Assembly (NCBI GenBank): GCA_963082875.1
Contig: OY720100.1
Coordinates: forward strand, 11,866,591-11,930,590
Reading direction: 5' to 3'
DNA: 64,000 nt
Origin: Corella eumyota
Taxonomy: Eukaryota; Chordata; Ascidiacea; Phlebobranchia; Corellidae
A model generated the notes under the pieces. The model did no database searches. It was not told the origin of the DNA and saw only the letters and a program-made list of their open reading frames with translations. Shown here one piece after another: positions 14,001 to 28,640 of this stretch. Position 1 is the first letter of the stretch. Every line of letters begins with the position of its first letter. Position numbers and translations under genes: made by a program.

Positions 14001-17000
14001 TCATAACTTTTATAAATATTAATATTTTTGAAAAATATTTTGTAAACACGGTAATTGGACCTGTGTGGTTCTAACACAATAATTATTTTTTGATTTAAAA
14101 TTTTTAATTTTTTTCAAAAAATTTGTATGCAATATCATTGGCCAAAAATATCACGTGACCTAATTAAACCCAAAAGAAAAATTACCTTAAACTTTTGTTT
14201 TACTGAAAATTTTTGCGGAATGTTTTATCTTGAATGTTAGTTAGGCCAATGCGCTTCTAATAAAATACAAAATTTTAGGTTTTGAGATTTCATAAATTTT
14301 TAATAAAAGTTTCATAACTTTTATGAACATTAATATTTTCGAAAAATATTTTGTAAACACGGTAATTGGACCGGTGCGGTTCTAACACAACAACAATTTT
14401 TCGATTTAAAATTTTTTAATTTTTTTCAAAAAATTTGTCATTGGCCAAAAATATCACGTGACCTAATTAAACCCAAAATAAAAATTAGCTCAAACTTTTG
14501 TTTTACTGAAAATTTTTGCGAAATGTTTTATCTTGAATGTTAGTTAGGCCAATGCGCTTCTAATAAAATACAAAATTTTAGGTTTTGAGATTTCATAAAT
14601 TTTTAATAAAAGTTTCATAACTTTTATGAAGATTAATATTTTCGAAAAATATTTTGTAAACACGGTAATTGGACCTGTGCGGTTCTAACACAACAACAAT
14701 TTTTCGATTTAAAATTTTTTAATTTTTTTCAAAAAATTTGTCATTGGCCAAAAATATCACGTGACCTAATTAAACCCAAAATAAAAATTACCTCAAAGTT
14801 TTGTTTTACTAAAAATTTTCGCAAAATGTTTTATCTTGAATGTTAGTTAGGCCAATGTGCGTCTAATAAAATACAAAATTTTAGGTTTTGAGATTTCATA
14901 AATTTTTAATAAAAGTTTCATAACTTTTATAAATATTAATATTTTTGAAAAATATTTTGTAAACACGGTAATTGGACCTGTGTGGTTCTAACACAATAAT
15001 TATTTTTTGATTTAAAATTTTTAATTTTTTTCAAAAAATTTGTATGCAATATCATTGGCCAAAAATATCACGTGACCTAATTAAACCCAAAATAAAAATT
15101 ACCTCAAAGTTTTGTTTTACTAAAAATTTTCGCAAAATGTTTTATCTTGAATGTTAGTTAGGCCAATGCGCGCCTAATTAAATATAAAATTTCAGATTTT
15201 GAGATTTCATAAATTTTTAATAAAAGTTTCATAACTTTTATGAACATTAATATTTTCGAAAAATATTTTGTAAACACGGTAATTGGACCTGTGCGGTTCT
15301 AACACAACAACAATTTTTCCATTTAAAATTTTTTAATTTTTTTCAAAAAATTTGTCATTGGCCAAAAATATCACGTGACCTAATTAAACCCAAAATAAAA
15401 ATTAGCTCAAACTTTTGTTTTACTAAAAATTTTCGCAAAATGTTTTATCTTGAATGTTAGTTAGTCCAATGCGCGTCTAATAAAATACAAAATTTTAGGT
15501 TTTGAGATTTCATAAATTTTTAATAAAAGTTTCATAACTTTTATGAAGATTAATATTTTCGAAAAATATTTTGTAAACACGGTAATTGGACCTGTGCGGT
15601 TCTAACACAACAACAATTTTTCGATTTAAAATTTTTTAATTTTTTTCAAAAAATTTGTCATTGGCCAAAAATATCACGTGACCTAATTAAACCCAAAATA
15701 AAAATTACCTCAAAGTTTTGTTTTACTAAAAATTTTCGCAAAATGTTTTATCTTGAATGTTAGTTAGGCCAATGTGCGTCTAATAAAATACAAAATTTTA
15801 GGTTTTGAGATTTCATAAATTTTTAATAAAAGTTTCATAACTTTTATAAATATTAATATTTTTGAAAAATATTTTGTAAACACGGTAATTGGACCTGTGT
15901 GGTTCTAACACAATAATTATTTTTTGATTTAAAATTTTTAATTTTTTTCAAAAAATTTGTATGCAATATCATTGGCCAAAAATATCACGTGACCTAATTA
16001 AACCCAAAATAAAAATTACCTCAAAGTTTTGTTTTACTAAAAATTTTCGCAAAATGTTTTATCTTGAATGTTAGTTAGGCCAATGCGCGCCTAATTAAAT
16101 ATAAAATTTCAGATTTTGAGATTTCATAAATTTTTAATAAAAGTTTCATAACTTTTATGAACATTAATATTTTCGAAAAATATTTTGTAAACACGGTAAT
16201 TGGACCTGTGCGGTTCTAACACAACAACAATTTTTCCATTTAAAATTTTTTAATTTTTTTCAAAAAATTTGTCATTGGCCAAAAATATCACGTGACCTAA
16301 TTAAACCCAAAATAAAAATTAGCTCAAACTTTTGTTTTACTAAAAATTTTCGCAAAATGTTTTATCTTGAATGTTAGTTAGTCCAATGCGCGTCTAATAA
16401 AATACAAACTTTTAGGTTTTGAGATTTCATAAATTTTTAATCAAAGTTTCATAACTTTTATGAATATTAGTATTTTTGAAAAATATTATGTAAACACGGT
16501 AATTGGACCTGTGCGGTTCTAACACAACAATTATTTTTCGATTTAAAATTTTTTATTTTTTTTCAAAAAATTTGTATGCAATATCATTGGCAAAAAATAT
16601 CACGTAACCTAATTAAACCCAAAATAAAAATTACCTCAAACTTTTGTTTTACTAAAAATTTTCGCGAAATGTTTTATCTTGAATGTTAGTTAGGCCAATG
16701 CACGTCTAATAAAATACAAAATTTTAGGTTTTGAGATTTCATAAATTTTTAATAAAAGTTTCATAACTTTTATGAATATTAATATTTTTAAAAAATATTT
16801 TGTAAACACGGTAATTGGACCTGTGTGGTTCTAACAAAACAATTATTTTTTGATTTAAAATTTTTTATTTTTTTTCAAAAAAATTGTATGCAATATCATT
16901 GGCCAAAAATATCACGTGACCTAATTAAACCCAAAATAAAAATTACCTCAAAGTTTTGTTTTACTAAAAATTTTCGCAAAATGTTTTATCTTAAATGTTA

Positions 17001-18170
17001 GTTAGGCCAATGCGCGTCTAATAAAATACAAAATTTTAGGTTTTAAGATTTCATAAATTTTTAATAAAAGTTTCATAACTTTCATGAATATTAATATTTT
17101 TAAAAAATATTTTGTAAACACGGTAATTTGACCTGTGTGGTTCTAACACAACAATTATTTTTTGATTTAAAATTTTTTATTTTTTTTCAAAAAAATTGTA
17201 TGCAATATCATTGGCCAAAAATATCACGTGACCTAATTAAACCCAAAATAAAAATTATCTCAAACTTTTGTTCTACTCAAAATTTTTGCAAAATGTTTTA
17301 TCTTCAATGTTAGTTAGGCCAATGCGCGCCTAATTAAAAACAAAATTTCAGATTTTGAGATTTCATAAATTTTTAATAAAAGTTTGTTAACTTTTATGAA
17401 GATTAATATTTTCGAAAAATATTTTGTAAACACGGTAATTGGACCCGTGCGATTCTAACACAACAACAATTTTTTGATTTAAAATTTTTTAATTTTTTTC
17501 AAAAAATTTGTCATTGGCCAAAAATATCACGTGACCTAATTAAACCCAAAATAAAAATTAGCTCAAACTTTTGTTTTACTAAAAATTTTCGCAAAATGTT
17601 TTATCTTGAATGTTAGTTAGGCCAATGCGCGTCTAATAAAATACAAACTTTTAGGTTTTGAGATTTCATAAATTTTTAATCAAAGTTTCATAACTTTTAT
17701 GAATATTAATATTTTTGAAAAATATTATGTAAACACGGTAATTGGACCTGTGCGGTTCTAACACAACAATTATTTTTCGATTTAAAATTTTTTATTTTTT
17801 TTCAAAAAATTTGTATGCAATATCATTGGCAAAAAATATCACGTGACCTAATTAAACCCAAAAGAAAAATTACCTTAAACTTTTGTTTTACTGAAAATTT
17901 TTGCGAAATGTTTTATCTTGAATGTTAGTTAGGCCAATGCGCTTCTAATAAAATACAAAATTTTAGGTTTTGAGATTTCATAAATTTTTAATCAAAGTTT
18001 CATAACTTTTATGAATATTAATATTTTTAAAAAATATTTTGTAAACACGGTAATTGGACCTGTGTGGTTCTAACACAATAATTATTTTTTGATTTAAAAT
18101 TTTTAATTTTTTTCAAAAAATTTGTATGCAATATCATTGGCCAAAAATATCACGTGACCTAATTAAACCC

Positions 18171-21100
18171 AAAAGAAAAATTACCTTAAACTTTTGTTTT
18201 ACTGAAATTTTTTGCGAAATGTTTTATCTTGAATGTTAGTTAGGCCAATGCGCTTCTAATAAAATACAAAATTTTAGGTTTTGAGATTTCATAAATTTTT
18301 AATAAAAGTTTCATAACTTTTATGAACATTAATATTTTCGAAAAATATTTTGTAAACACGGTAATTGGACCTGTGCGGTTCTAACACAACAACAATTTTT
18401 CGATTTAAAATTTTTTAATTTTTTTCAAAAAATTTGTCATTGGCCAAAAATATCACGTGACCTAATTAAACCCAAAATAAAAATTAGCTCAAAGTTTTGT
18501 TTTACTAAAAATTTTCGCAAAATGTTTTATCTTGAATGTTAGTTAGGCCAATGTGCGTCTAATAAAATACAAAATTTTAGGTTTTGAGATTTCATAAATT
18601 TTTAATAAAAGTTTCATAACTTTTATAAATATTAATATTTTTGAAAAATATTTTGTAAACACGGTAATTGGACCTGTGTGGTTCTAACACAATAATTATT
18701 TTTTGATTTAAAATTTTTAATTTTTTTCAAAAAATTTGTATGCAATATCATTGGCCAAAAATATCACGTGACCTAATTAAACCCAAAATAAAAATTACCT
18801 CAAACTTTTGTTTTACTAAAAATTTTCGCAAAATGTTTTATCTTAAATGTTAGTTAGGCCAATGCGCGTCTAATAAAATACAAAATTTTAGGTTTTAAGA
18901 TTTCATAAATTTTTAATAAAAGTTTGTTAACTTTTATGAAGATTAATATTTTCGAAAAATATTTTGTAAACACGGTAATTGGACCCGTGCGATTCTAACA
19001 CAACAACAATTTTTTGATTTAAAATTTTTTAATTTTTTTCAAAAAATTTGTCATTGGCCAAAAATATCACGTGACCTAATTAAACCCAAAATATAAATTA
19101 GCTCAAACTTTTGTTTTATTAAAAATTTTCGCAAAATGTTTTATCTTGAATGTTAGTTAGGCCAATGCGCGTCTAATAAAATACAAACTTTTAGGTTTTG
19201 AGATTTCATAAATTTTTAATCAAAGTTTCATAACTTTTATGAATATTAATATTTTTGAAAAATATTATGTAAACACGGTAATTGGACCTGTGCGGTTCTA
19301 ACACAACAATTATTTTTCGATTTAAAATATTTTATTTTTTTTCAAAAAATTTGTATGCAATATCATTGGCAAAAAATATCACGTGACCTAATTAAACCCA
19401 AAAGAAAAATTACCTTAAACTTTTGTTTTACTGAAAATTTTTGCGAAATGTTTTATCTTGAATGTTAGTTAGGCCAATGCGCTTCTAATAAAATACAAAA
19501 TTTTAGGTTTTGAGATTTCATAAATTTTTAATCAAAGTTTCATAACTTTTATGAATATTAATATTTTAAAAAAATATTTTGTAAACACGATAATTGGACC
19601 TGTGTGGTTCTAACACAATAATTATTTTTTGATTTAAAATTTTTAATTTTTTTCAAAAAATTTGTATGCAATATCATTGGCCAAAAATATCACGTGACCT
19701 AATTAAACCCAAAAGAAAAATTACCTTAAACTTTTGTTTTACTGAAAATTTTTGCGAAATGTTTTATCTTGAATGTTAGTTAGGCCAATGCGCTTCTAAT
19801 AAAATACAAAATTTTAGGTTTTGAGATTTCATAAATTTTTAATAAAAGTTTCATAACTTTTATGAACATTAATATTTTCGAAAAATATTTTGTAAACACG
19901 GTAATTGGACCTGTGCGGTTCTAACACAACAACAATTTTTCGATTTAAAATTTTTTAATTTTTTTCAAAAAATTTGTCATTGGCCAAAAATATCACGTGA
20001 CCTAATTAAACCCAAAATAAAAATTAGCTCAAAGTTTTGTTTTACTAAAAATTTTCGCAAAATGTTTTATCATGAATGTTAGTTAGGCCAATGTGCGTCT
20101 AATAAAATACAAAATTTTAGGTTTTGAGATTTCATAAATTTTTAATAAAAGTTTCATAACTTTTATAAATATTAATATTTTTGAAAAATATTTTGTAAAC
20201 ACGGTAATTGGACCTGTGTGGTTCTAACACAATAATTTTTTTTTGATTTAAAATTTTTAATTTTTTTCAAAAAATTTGTATGCAATATCATTGGCCAAAA
20301 ATATCACGTGACCTAATTAATCCCAAAATAAAAATTACCTCAAACTTTTGTTTTACTAAAAATTTTCGCAAAATGTTTTATCTTAAATGTTAGTTAGGCC
20401 AATGCGCGTCTAATAAAATACAAAATTTTAGGTTTTAAGATTTCATAAATTTTTAATAAAAGTTTGTTAACTTTTATGAAGATTAATATTTTCGAAAAAT
20501 ATTTTGTAAACACGGTAATTGGACCCGTGCGATTCTAACACAACAACAATTTTTTGATTTAAAATTTTTTAATTTTTTTCAAAAAATTTGTCATTGGCCA
20601 AAAATATCACGTGACCTAATTAAACCCAAAATAAAAATTAGCTCAAACTTTTGTTTTACTAAAAATTTTCGCAAAATGTTTTATCTTGAATGTTAGTTAG
20701 GCCAATGCGCGTCTAATAAAATACAAACTTTTAGGTTTTGAGATTTCATAAATTTTTAATCAAAGTTTCATAACTTTTATGAATATTAATATTTTTGAAA
20801 AATATTATGTAAACACGGTAATTGGACCTGTGCGGTTCTAACACAACAATTATTTTTCGATTTAAAATATTTTATTTTTTTTCAAAAAATTTGTATGCAA
20901 TATCATTGGCAAAAAATATCACGTGACCTAATTAAACCCAAAAGAAAAATTACCTTAAACTTTTGTTTTACTGAAAATTTTTGCGAAATGTTTTATCTTG
21001 AATGTTAGTTAGGCCAATGCGCTTCTAATAAAATACAAAATTTTAGGTTTTGAGATTTCATAAATTTTTAATCAAAGTTTCATAACTTTTATGAATATTA

Positions 21101-21720
21101 ATATTTTAAAAAAATATTTTGTAAACACGATAATTGGACCTGTGTGGTTCTAACACAATAATTATTTTTTGATTTAAAATTTTTAATTTTTTTCAAAAAA
21201 TTTGTATGCAATATCATTGGCCAAAAATATCACGTGACCTAATTAAACCCAAAAGAAAAATTACCTTAAACTTTTGTTTTACTGAAAATTTTTGCGAAAT
21301 GTTTTATCTTGAATGTTAGTTAGGCCAATGCGCTTCTAATAAAATACAAAATTTTAGGTTTTGAGATTTCATAAATTTTTAATAAAAGTTTCATAACTTT
21401 TATGAACATTAATATTTTCGAAAAATATTTTGTAAACACGGTAATTGGACCTGTGCGGTTCTAACACAACAACAATTTTTCGATTTAAAATTTTTTAATT
21501 TTTTTCAAAAAATTTGTCATTGGCCAAAAATATCACGTGACCTAATTAAACCCAAAATAAAAATTAGCTCAAAGTTTTGTTTTACTAAAAATTTTCGCAA
21601 AATGTTTTATCTTGAATGTTAGTTAGGCCAATGTGCGTCTAATAAAATACAAAATTTTAGGTTTTGAGATTTCATAAATTTTTAATAAAAGTTTCATAAC
21701 TTTTATAAATATTAATATTT
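18171..21720 (+). repeat. Five-monomer higher-order repeat, 1540-bp period, about 2.3 copies
   Basis: The landmark AAAAGAAAAATTACCTTAAA occurs at 18171, 19711 and 21251, exactly 1540 bp apart. The following sequence, including the rare variants GGACCCGTGCGATTC and AAAGTTTGTTAACTTTTATG, matches almost base for base between copies 1 and 2. The third copy departs near 21720. The near-identity suggests recent tandem amplification. Confidence 0.9.
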
Positions 21721-21889
21721 TTGAAAAATATTATGTAAACACGGTAATTGGACCTGTGCGGTTCTAACACAACAATTATTTTTCGATTTAAAATATTTTA
21801 TTTTTTTTCAAAAAATTTGTATGCAATATCATTGGCAAAAAATATCACGTGACCTAATTAAACCCAAAAGAAAAATTACCTCAAACTTT

Positions 21890-24800
21890 TGTTTTACTGA
21901 AAATTTTTGCGAAATGTTTTATCTTGAATGTTAGTTAGGCCAATGCGCTTCTAATAAAATACAAAATTTTAGGTTTTGAGATTTCATAAATTTTTAATCA
22001 AAGTTTCATAACTTTTATGAATATTAATATTTTTAAAAAATATTTTGTAAACACGGTAATTGGACCTGTGTGGTTCTAACACAACAATTATTTTTTGATT
22101 TAAAATTTTTTATTTTTTTTCAAAAAAATTGTATGCAATATCATTGGCCAAAAATATCACGTGACCTAATTAAACCCAAAATAAAAATTATCTCAAACTT
22201 TTGTTCTACTTAAAATTTTTGCAAAATGTTTTATCTTCAATGTTAGTTAGGCCAATGCGCGCCTAATTAAAAATAAAATTTCAGATTTTGAGATTTCATA
22301 AATTTTTAATCAAAGTTTCATAACTTTTATGAACATTAATATTTTCGAAAAATATTTTGTAAACACGGTAATTGGACCTGTGCGATTCTAACACAACAAC
22401 AATTTTTTGACTTAAAATTTTTTAATTTTTTTCAAAAAATTTGTCATTGGCCAAAAATATCACGTGACCTAATTAAACCCAAAATAAAAATTAGCTCAAA
22501 CTTTTGTTTTACTAAAAATTTTCGCAAAATGTTTTATCTTGAATGTTAGTTAGGCCAATGCGCGTCTAATAAAATACAAACTTTTAGGTTTTGAGATTTC
22601 ATAAATTTTTAATCAAAGTTTCATAACTTTTATGAATATTAATATTTTTGAAAAATATTATGTAAACACGGTAATTGGACCTGTGCGGTTCTAACACAAC
22701 AATTATTTTTCGATTTAAAATTTTTTATTTTTTTTCAAAAAATTTGTATGCAATATCATTGGCAAAAAATATCACGTAACCTAATTAAACCCAAAATAAA
22801 AATTACCTCAAACTTTTGTTTTACTAAAAATTTTCGCGAAATGTTTTATCTTGAATGTTAGTTAGGCCAATGCACGTCTAATAAAATACAAAATTTTAGG
22901 TTTTGAGATTTCATAAATTTTTAATAAAAGTTTCATAACTTTTATAAATATTAATATTTTTGAAAAATATTTTGTAAACACGGTAATTGTACCTGTGTGG
23001 TTCTAACACAATAATTATTTTTTGATTTAAAATTTTTAATTTTTTTCAAAAAATTTGTATGCAATATCATTGGCCAAAAATATCACGTGACCTAATTAAA
23101 CCCAAAAGAAAAATTACCTTAAACTTTTGTTTTACTGAAAATTTTTGCGAAATGTTTTATCTTGAATGTTAGTTAGGCCAATGCGCTTCTAATAAAATAC
23201 AAAATTTTAGGTTTTGAGATTTCATAAATTTTTAATAAAAGTTTCATAACTTTTATGAACATTAATATTTTCGAAAAATATTTTGTAAACACGGTAATTG
23301 GACCTGTGCGGTTCTAACACAACAACAATTTTTCGATTTAAAATTTTTTAATTTTTTTCAAAAAATTTGTCATTGGCCAAAAATATCACGTGACCTAATT
23401 AAACCCAAAATAAAAATTAGCTCAAAGTTTTGTTTTACTAAAAATTTTCGCAAAATGTTTTATCTTGAATGTTAGTTAGGCCAATGCGCGTCTAATAAAA
23501 TACAAACTTTTAGGTTTTGAGATTTCATAAATTTTTAATCAAAGTTTCATAACTTTTATGAATATTAATATTTTTGAAAAATATTATGTAAACACGGTAA
23601 TTGGACCTGTGCGGTTCTAACACAACAATTATTTTTCGATTTAAAATTTTTTATTTTTTTTCAAAAAATTTGTATGCAATATCATTGGCAAAAAATATCA
23701 CGTGACCTAATTAAACCCAAAAGAAAAATTACCTTAAACTTTTGTTTTACTGAAAATTTTTGCGAAATGTTTTATCTTGAATGTTAGTTAGGCCAATTCG
23801 CTTCTAATAAAATACAAAATTTTAGGTTTTGAGATTTCATAAATTTTTAATCAAAGTTTCATAACTTTTATGAATATTAATATTTTTAAAAAATATTTTG
23901 TAAACACGGTAATTGGACCTGTGTGGTTCTAACACAATAATTATTTTTTGATTTAAAATTTTTAATTTTTTTCAAAAAATTTGTATGCAATATCATTGGC
24001 CAAAAATATCACGTGACCTAATTAAACCCAAAAGAAAAATTACCTTAAACTTTTGTTTTACTGAAAATTTTTGCGAAATGTTTTATCTTGAATGTTAGTT
24101 AGGCCAATGCGCTTCTAATAAAATACAAAATTTTAGGTTTTGAGATTTCATAAATTTTTAATAAAAGTTTCATAACTTTTATGAACATTAATATTTTCGA
24201 AAAATATTTTGTAAACACGGTAATTGGACCTGTGCGGTTCTAACACAACAACAATTTTTCGATTTAAAATTTTTTAATTTTTTTCAAAAAATTTGTCATT
24301 GGCCAAAATTATCACGTGACCTAATTAAACCCAAAATAAAAATTAGCTCAAAGTTTTGTTTTACTAAAAATTTTCGCAAAATGTTTTATCTTGAATGTTA
24401 GTTAGGCCAATGCGCGTCTAATAAAATACAAACTTTTAGGTTTTGAGATTTCATAAATTTTTAATCAAAGTTTCATAACTTTTATGAATATTAATATTTT
24501 TGAAAAAATATTATGTAAACACGGTAATTGGACCTGTGCGGTTCTAACACAACAATTATTTTTCGATTTAAAATTTTTTATTTTTTTTCAAAAAATTTGT
24601 ATGCAATATCATTGGCAAAAAATATCACGTGACCTAATTAAACCCAAAAGAAAAATTACCTTAAACTTTTGTTTTACTGAAAATTTTTGCGAAATGTTTT
24701 ATCTTGAATGTTAGTTAGGCCAATGCGCTTCTAATAAAATACAAAATTTTAGGTTTTGAGATTTCATAAATTTTTAATCAAAGTTTCATAACTTTTATGA

Positions 24801-27800
24801 ATATTAATATTTTTAAAAAATATTTTGTAAACACGGTAATTGGACCTGTGTGGTTCTAACACAATAATTATTTTTTGATTTAAAATTTTTAATTTTTTTT
24901 CAAAAAATTTGTATGCAATATCATTGGCAAAAAATATCACGTGACCTAATTAAACCCAAAAGAAAAATTACCTTAAACTTTTGTTTTACTGAAAATTTTT
25001 GCGAAATGTTTTATCTTGAATGTTAGTTAGGCCAATGCGCTTCTAATAAAATACAAAATTTTAGGTTTTGAGATTTCATAAATTTTTAATAAAAGTTTCA
25101 TAACTTTTATGAACATTAATATTTTCGAAAAATATTTTGTAAACACGGTAATTGGACCTGTGCGGTTCTAACACAACAACAATTTTTCGATTTAAAATTT
25201 TTTAATTTTTTTCAAAAAATTTGTCATTGGCCAAAAATATCACGTGACCTAATTAAACCCAAAATAAAAATTACCTCAAAGTTTTGTTTTACTAAAAATT
25301 TTCGCAAAATGTTTTATCTTGAATGTTAGTTAGGCCAATGTGCGTCTAATAAAATACAAAATTTTAGGTTTTGAGATTTCATAAATTTTTAATAAAAGTT
25401 TCATAACTTTTATAAATATTAATATTTTTGAAAAATATTTTGTAAACACGGTAATTGGACCTGTGTGGTTCTAACACAATAATTATTTTTTGATTTAAAA
25501 TTTTTAATTTTTTTCAAAAAATTTGTATGCAATATCATTGGCCAAAAATATCACGTGACCTAATTAAACCCAAAATAAAAATTACCTCAAACTTTTGTTT
25601 TACTAAAAATTTTCGCAAAATGTTTTATCTTAAATGTTAGTTAGGCCAATGCGCGTCTAATAAAATACAAAATTTTAGGTTTTAAGATTTCATAAATTTT
25701 TAATAAAAGTTTCATAACTTTTATGAATATTAATATTTTTAAAAAATATTTTGTAAACACGGTAATTGGACCTGTGTGGTTCTAACACAACAATTATTTT
25801 TTGATTTAAAATTTTTTATTTTTTTTCAAAAAAATTGTATGCAATATCATTGGCCAAAAATATCACGTGACCTAATTAAACCCAAAATAAAAATTATCTC
25901 AAACTTTTGTTCTACTCAAAATTTTTGCAAAATGTTTTATCTTCAATGTTAGTTAGGCCAATGCGCGCCTAATTAAAAATAAAATTTCAGATTTTGAGGT
26001 TTCATAAATTTTTAATCAAAGTTTCATAACTTTTATGAACATTAATATTTTCGAAAAATATTTTGTAAACACGGTAATTGGACCTGTGCGATTCTAACAC
26101 AACAACAATTTTTTGACTTAAAATTTTTTAATTTTTTTCAAAAAATTTGTCATTGGCCAAAAATATCACGTGACCTAATTAAACCCAAAATAAAAATTAG
26201 CTCAAACTTTTGTTTTACTAAAAATTTTCGCAAAATGTTTTATCTTGAATGTTAGTTAGGCCAATGCGCGTCTAATAAAATACAAACTTTTAGGTTTTGA
26301 GATTTCATAAATTTTTAATCAAAGTTTCATAACTTTTATGAATATTAATATTTTTGAAAAATATTATGTAAACACGGTAATTGGACCTGTGCGGTTCTAA
26401 CACAACAATTATTTTTCGATTTAAAATTTTTTATTTTTTTTCAAAAAATTTGTATGCAATATCATTGGCAAAAAATATCACGTAACCTAATTAAACCCAA
26501 AATAAAAATTACCTCAAACTTTTGTTTTACTAAAAATTTTCGCGAAATGTTTTATCTTGAATGTTAGTTAGGCCAATGCACGTCTAATAAAATACAAAAT
26601 TTTAGGTTTTGAGATTTCATAAATTTTTAATAAAAGTTTCATAACTTTTATAAATATTAATATTTTTGAAAAATATTTTGTAAACACGGTAATTGTACCT
26701 GTGTGGTTCTAACACAATAATTATTTTTTGATTTAAAATTTTTAATTTTTTTCAAAAAATTTGTATGCAATATCATTGGCCAAAAATATCACGTGACCTA
26801 ATTAAACCCAAAAGAAAAATTACCTTAAACTTTTGTTTTACTGAAAATTTTTGCGAAATGTTTTATCTTGAATGTTAGTTAGGCCAATGCGCTTCTAATA
26901 AAATACAAAATTTTAGGTTTTGAGATTTCATAAATTTTTAATAAAAGTTTCATAACTTTTATGAACATTAATATTTTCGAAAAATATTTTGTAAACACGG
27001 TAATTGGACCTGTGCGGTTCTAACACAACAACAATTTTTCGATTTAAAATTTTTTAATTTTTTTCAAAAAATTTGTCATTGGCCAAAAATATCACGTGAC
27101 CTAATTAAACCCAAAATAAAAATTAGCTCAAAGTTTTGTTTTACTAAAAATTTTCGCAAAATGTTTTATCTTGAATGTTAGTTAGGCCAATGCGCGTCTA
27201 ATAAAATACAAACTTTTAGGTTTTGAGATTTCATAAATTTTTAATCAAAGTTTCATAACTTTTATGAATATTAATATTTTTGAAAAATATTATGTAAACA
27301 CGGTAATTGGACCTGTGCGGTTCTAACACAACAATTATTTTTCGATTTAAAATTTTTTATTTTTTTTCAAAAAATTTGTATGCAATATCATTGGCAAAAA
27401 ATATCACGTGACCTAATTAAACCCAAAAGAAAAATTACCTTAAACTTTTGTTTTACTGAAAATTTTTGCGAAATGTTTTATCTTGAATGTTAGTTAGGCC
27501 AATTCGCTTCTAATAAAATACAAAATTTTAGGTTTTGAGATTTCATAAATTTTTAATCAAAGTTTCATAACTTTTATGAATATTAATATTTTTAAAAAAT
27601 ATTTTGTAAACACGGTAATTGGACCTGTGTGGTTCTAACACAATAATTATTTTTTGATTTAAAATTTTTAATTTTTTTCAAAAAATTTGTATGCAATATC
27701 ATTAGCCAAAAATATCACGTGACCTAATTAAACCCAAAAGAAAAATTACCTTAAACTTTTGTTTTACTGAAAATTTTTGCGAAATGTTTTATCTTGAATG

Positions 27801-28640
27801 TTAGTTAGGCCAATGCGCTTCTAATAAAATACAAAATTTTAGGTTTTGAGATTTCATAAATTTTTAATAAAAGTTTCATAACTTTTATGAACATTAATAT
27901 TTTTGAAAAATATTTTGTAAACACGGTAATTGGACCTGTGCGGTTCTAACACAACAACAATTTTTCGATTTAAAATTTTTTAATTTTTTTCAAAAAATTT
28001 GTCATTGGCCAAAAATATCACGTGACCTAATTAAACCCAAAATAAAAATTAGCTCAAAGTTTTGTTTTACTAAAAATTTTCGCAAAATGTTTTATCTTGA
28101 ATGTTAGTTAGGCCAATGCGCGTCTAATAAAATACAAACTTTTAGGTTTTGAGATTTCATAAATTTTTAATCAAAGTTTCATAACTTTTATGAATATTAA
28201 TATTTTTAAAAAATATTATGTAAACACGGTAATTGGACCTGTGCGGTTCTAACACAACAATTATTTTTCGATTTAAAATTTTTTATTTTTTTTCAAAAAA
28301 TTTGTATGCAATATCATTGGCAAAAAATATCACGTGACCTAATTAAACCCAAAAGAAAAATTACCTTAAACTTTTGTTTTACTGAAAATTTTTGCGAAAT
28401 GTTTTATCTTGAATGTTAGTTAGGCCAATGCGCTTCTAATAAAATACAAAATTTTAGGTTTTGAGATTTCATAAATTTTTAATCAAAGTTTCATAACTTT
28501 TATGAATATTAATATTTTTAAAAAATATTTTGTAAACACGGTAATTGGACCTGTGTGGTTCTAACACAATAATTATTTTTTGATTTAAAATTTTTAATTT
28601 TTTTCAAAAAATTTGTATGCAATATCATTGGCCAAAAATA
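21890..28640 (+). repeat. About 3.0-kb satellite block repeated at a 3706-bp offset
   Basis: Rare variants recur at a constant offset of 3706 bp. GGTAATTGTACCTGTG is at 22982 and 26688, the CAATTTTTTGACTTAAAA variant at about 22409 and 26115, and GGCCAATTCGCTTC near 23803 and 27509. The two copies span roughly 21890-24930 and 25600-28640 and differ at only a few scattered bases by eye. The offset is about 12 monomers. Confidence 0.85.
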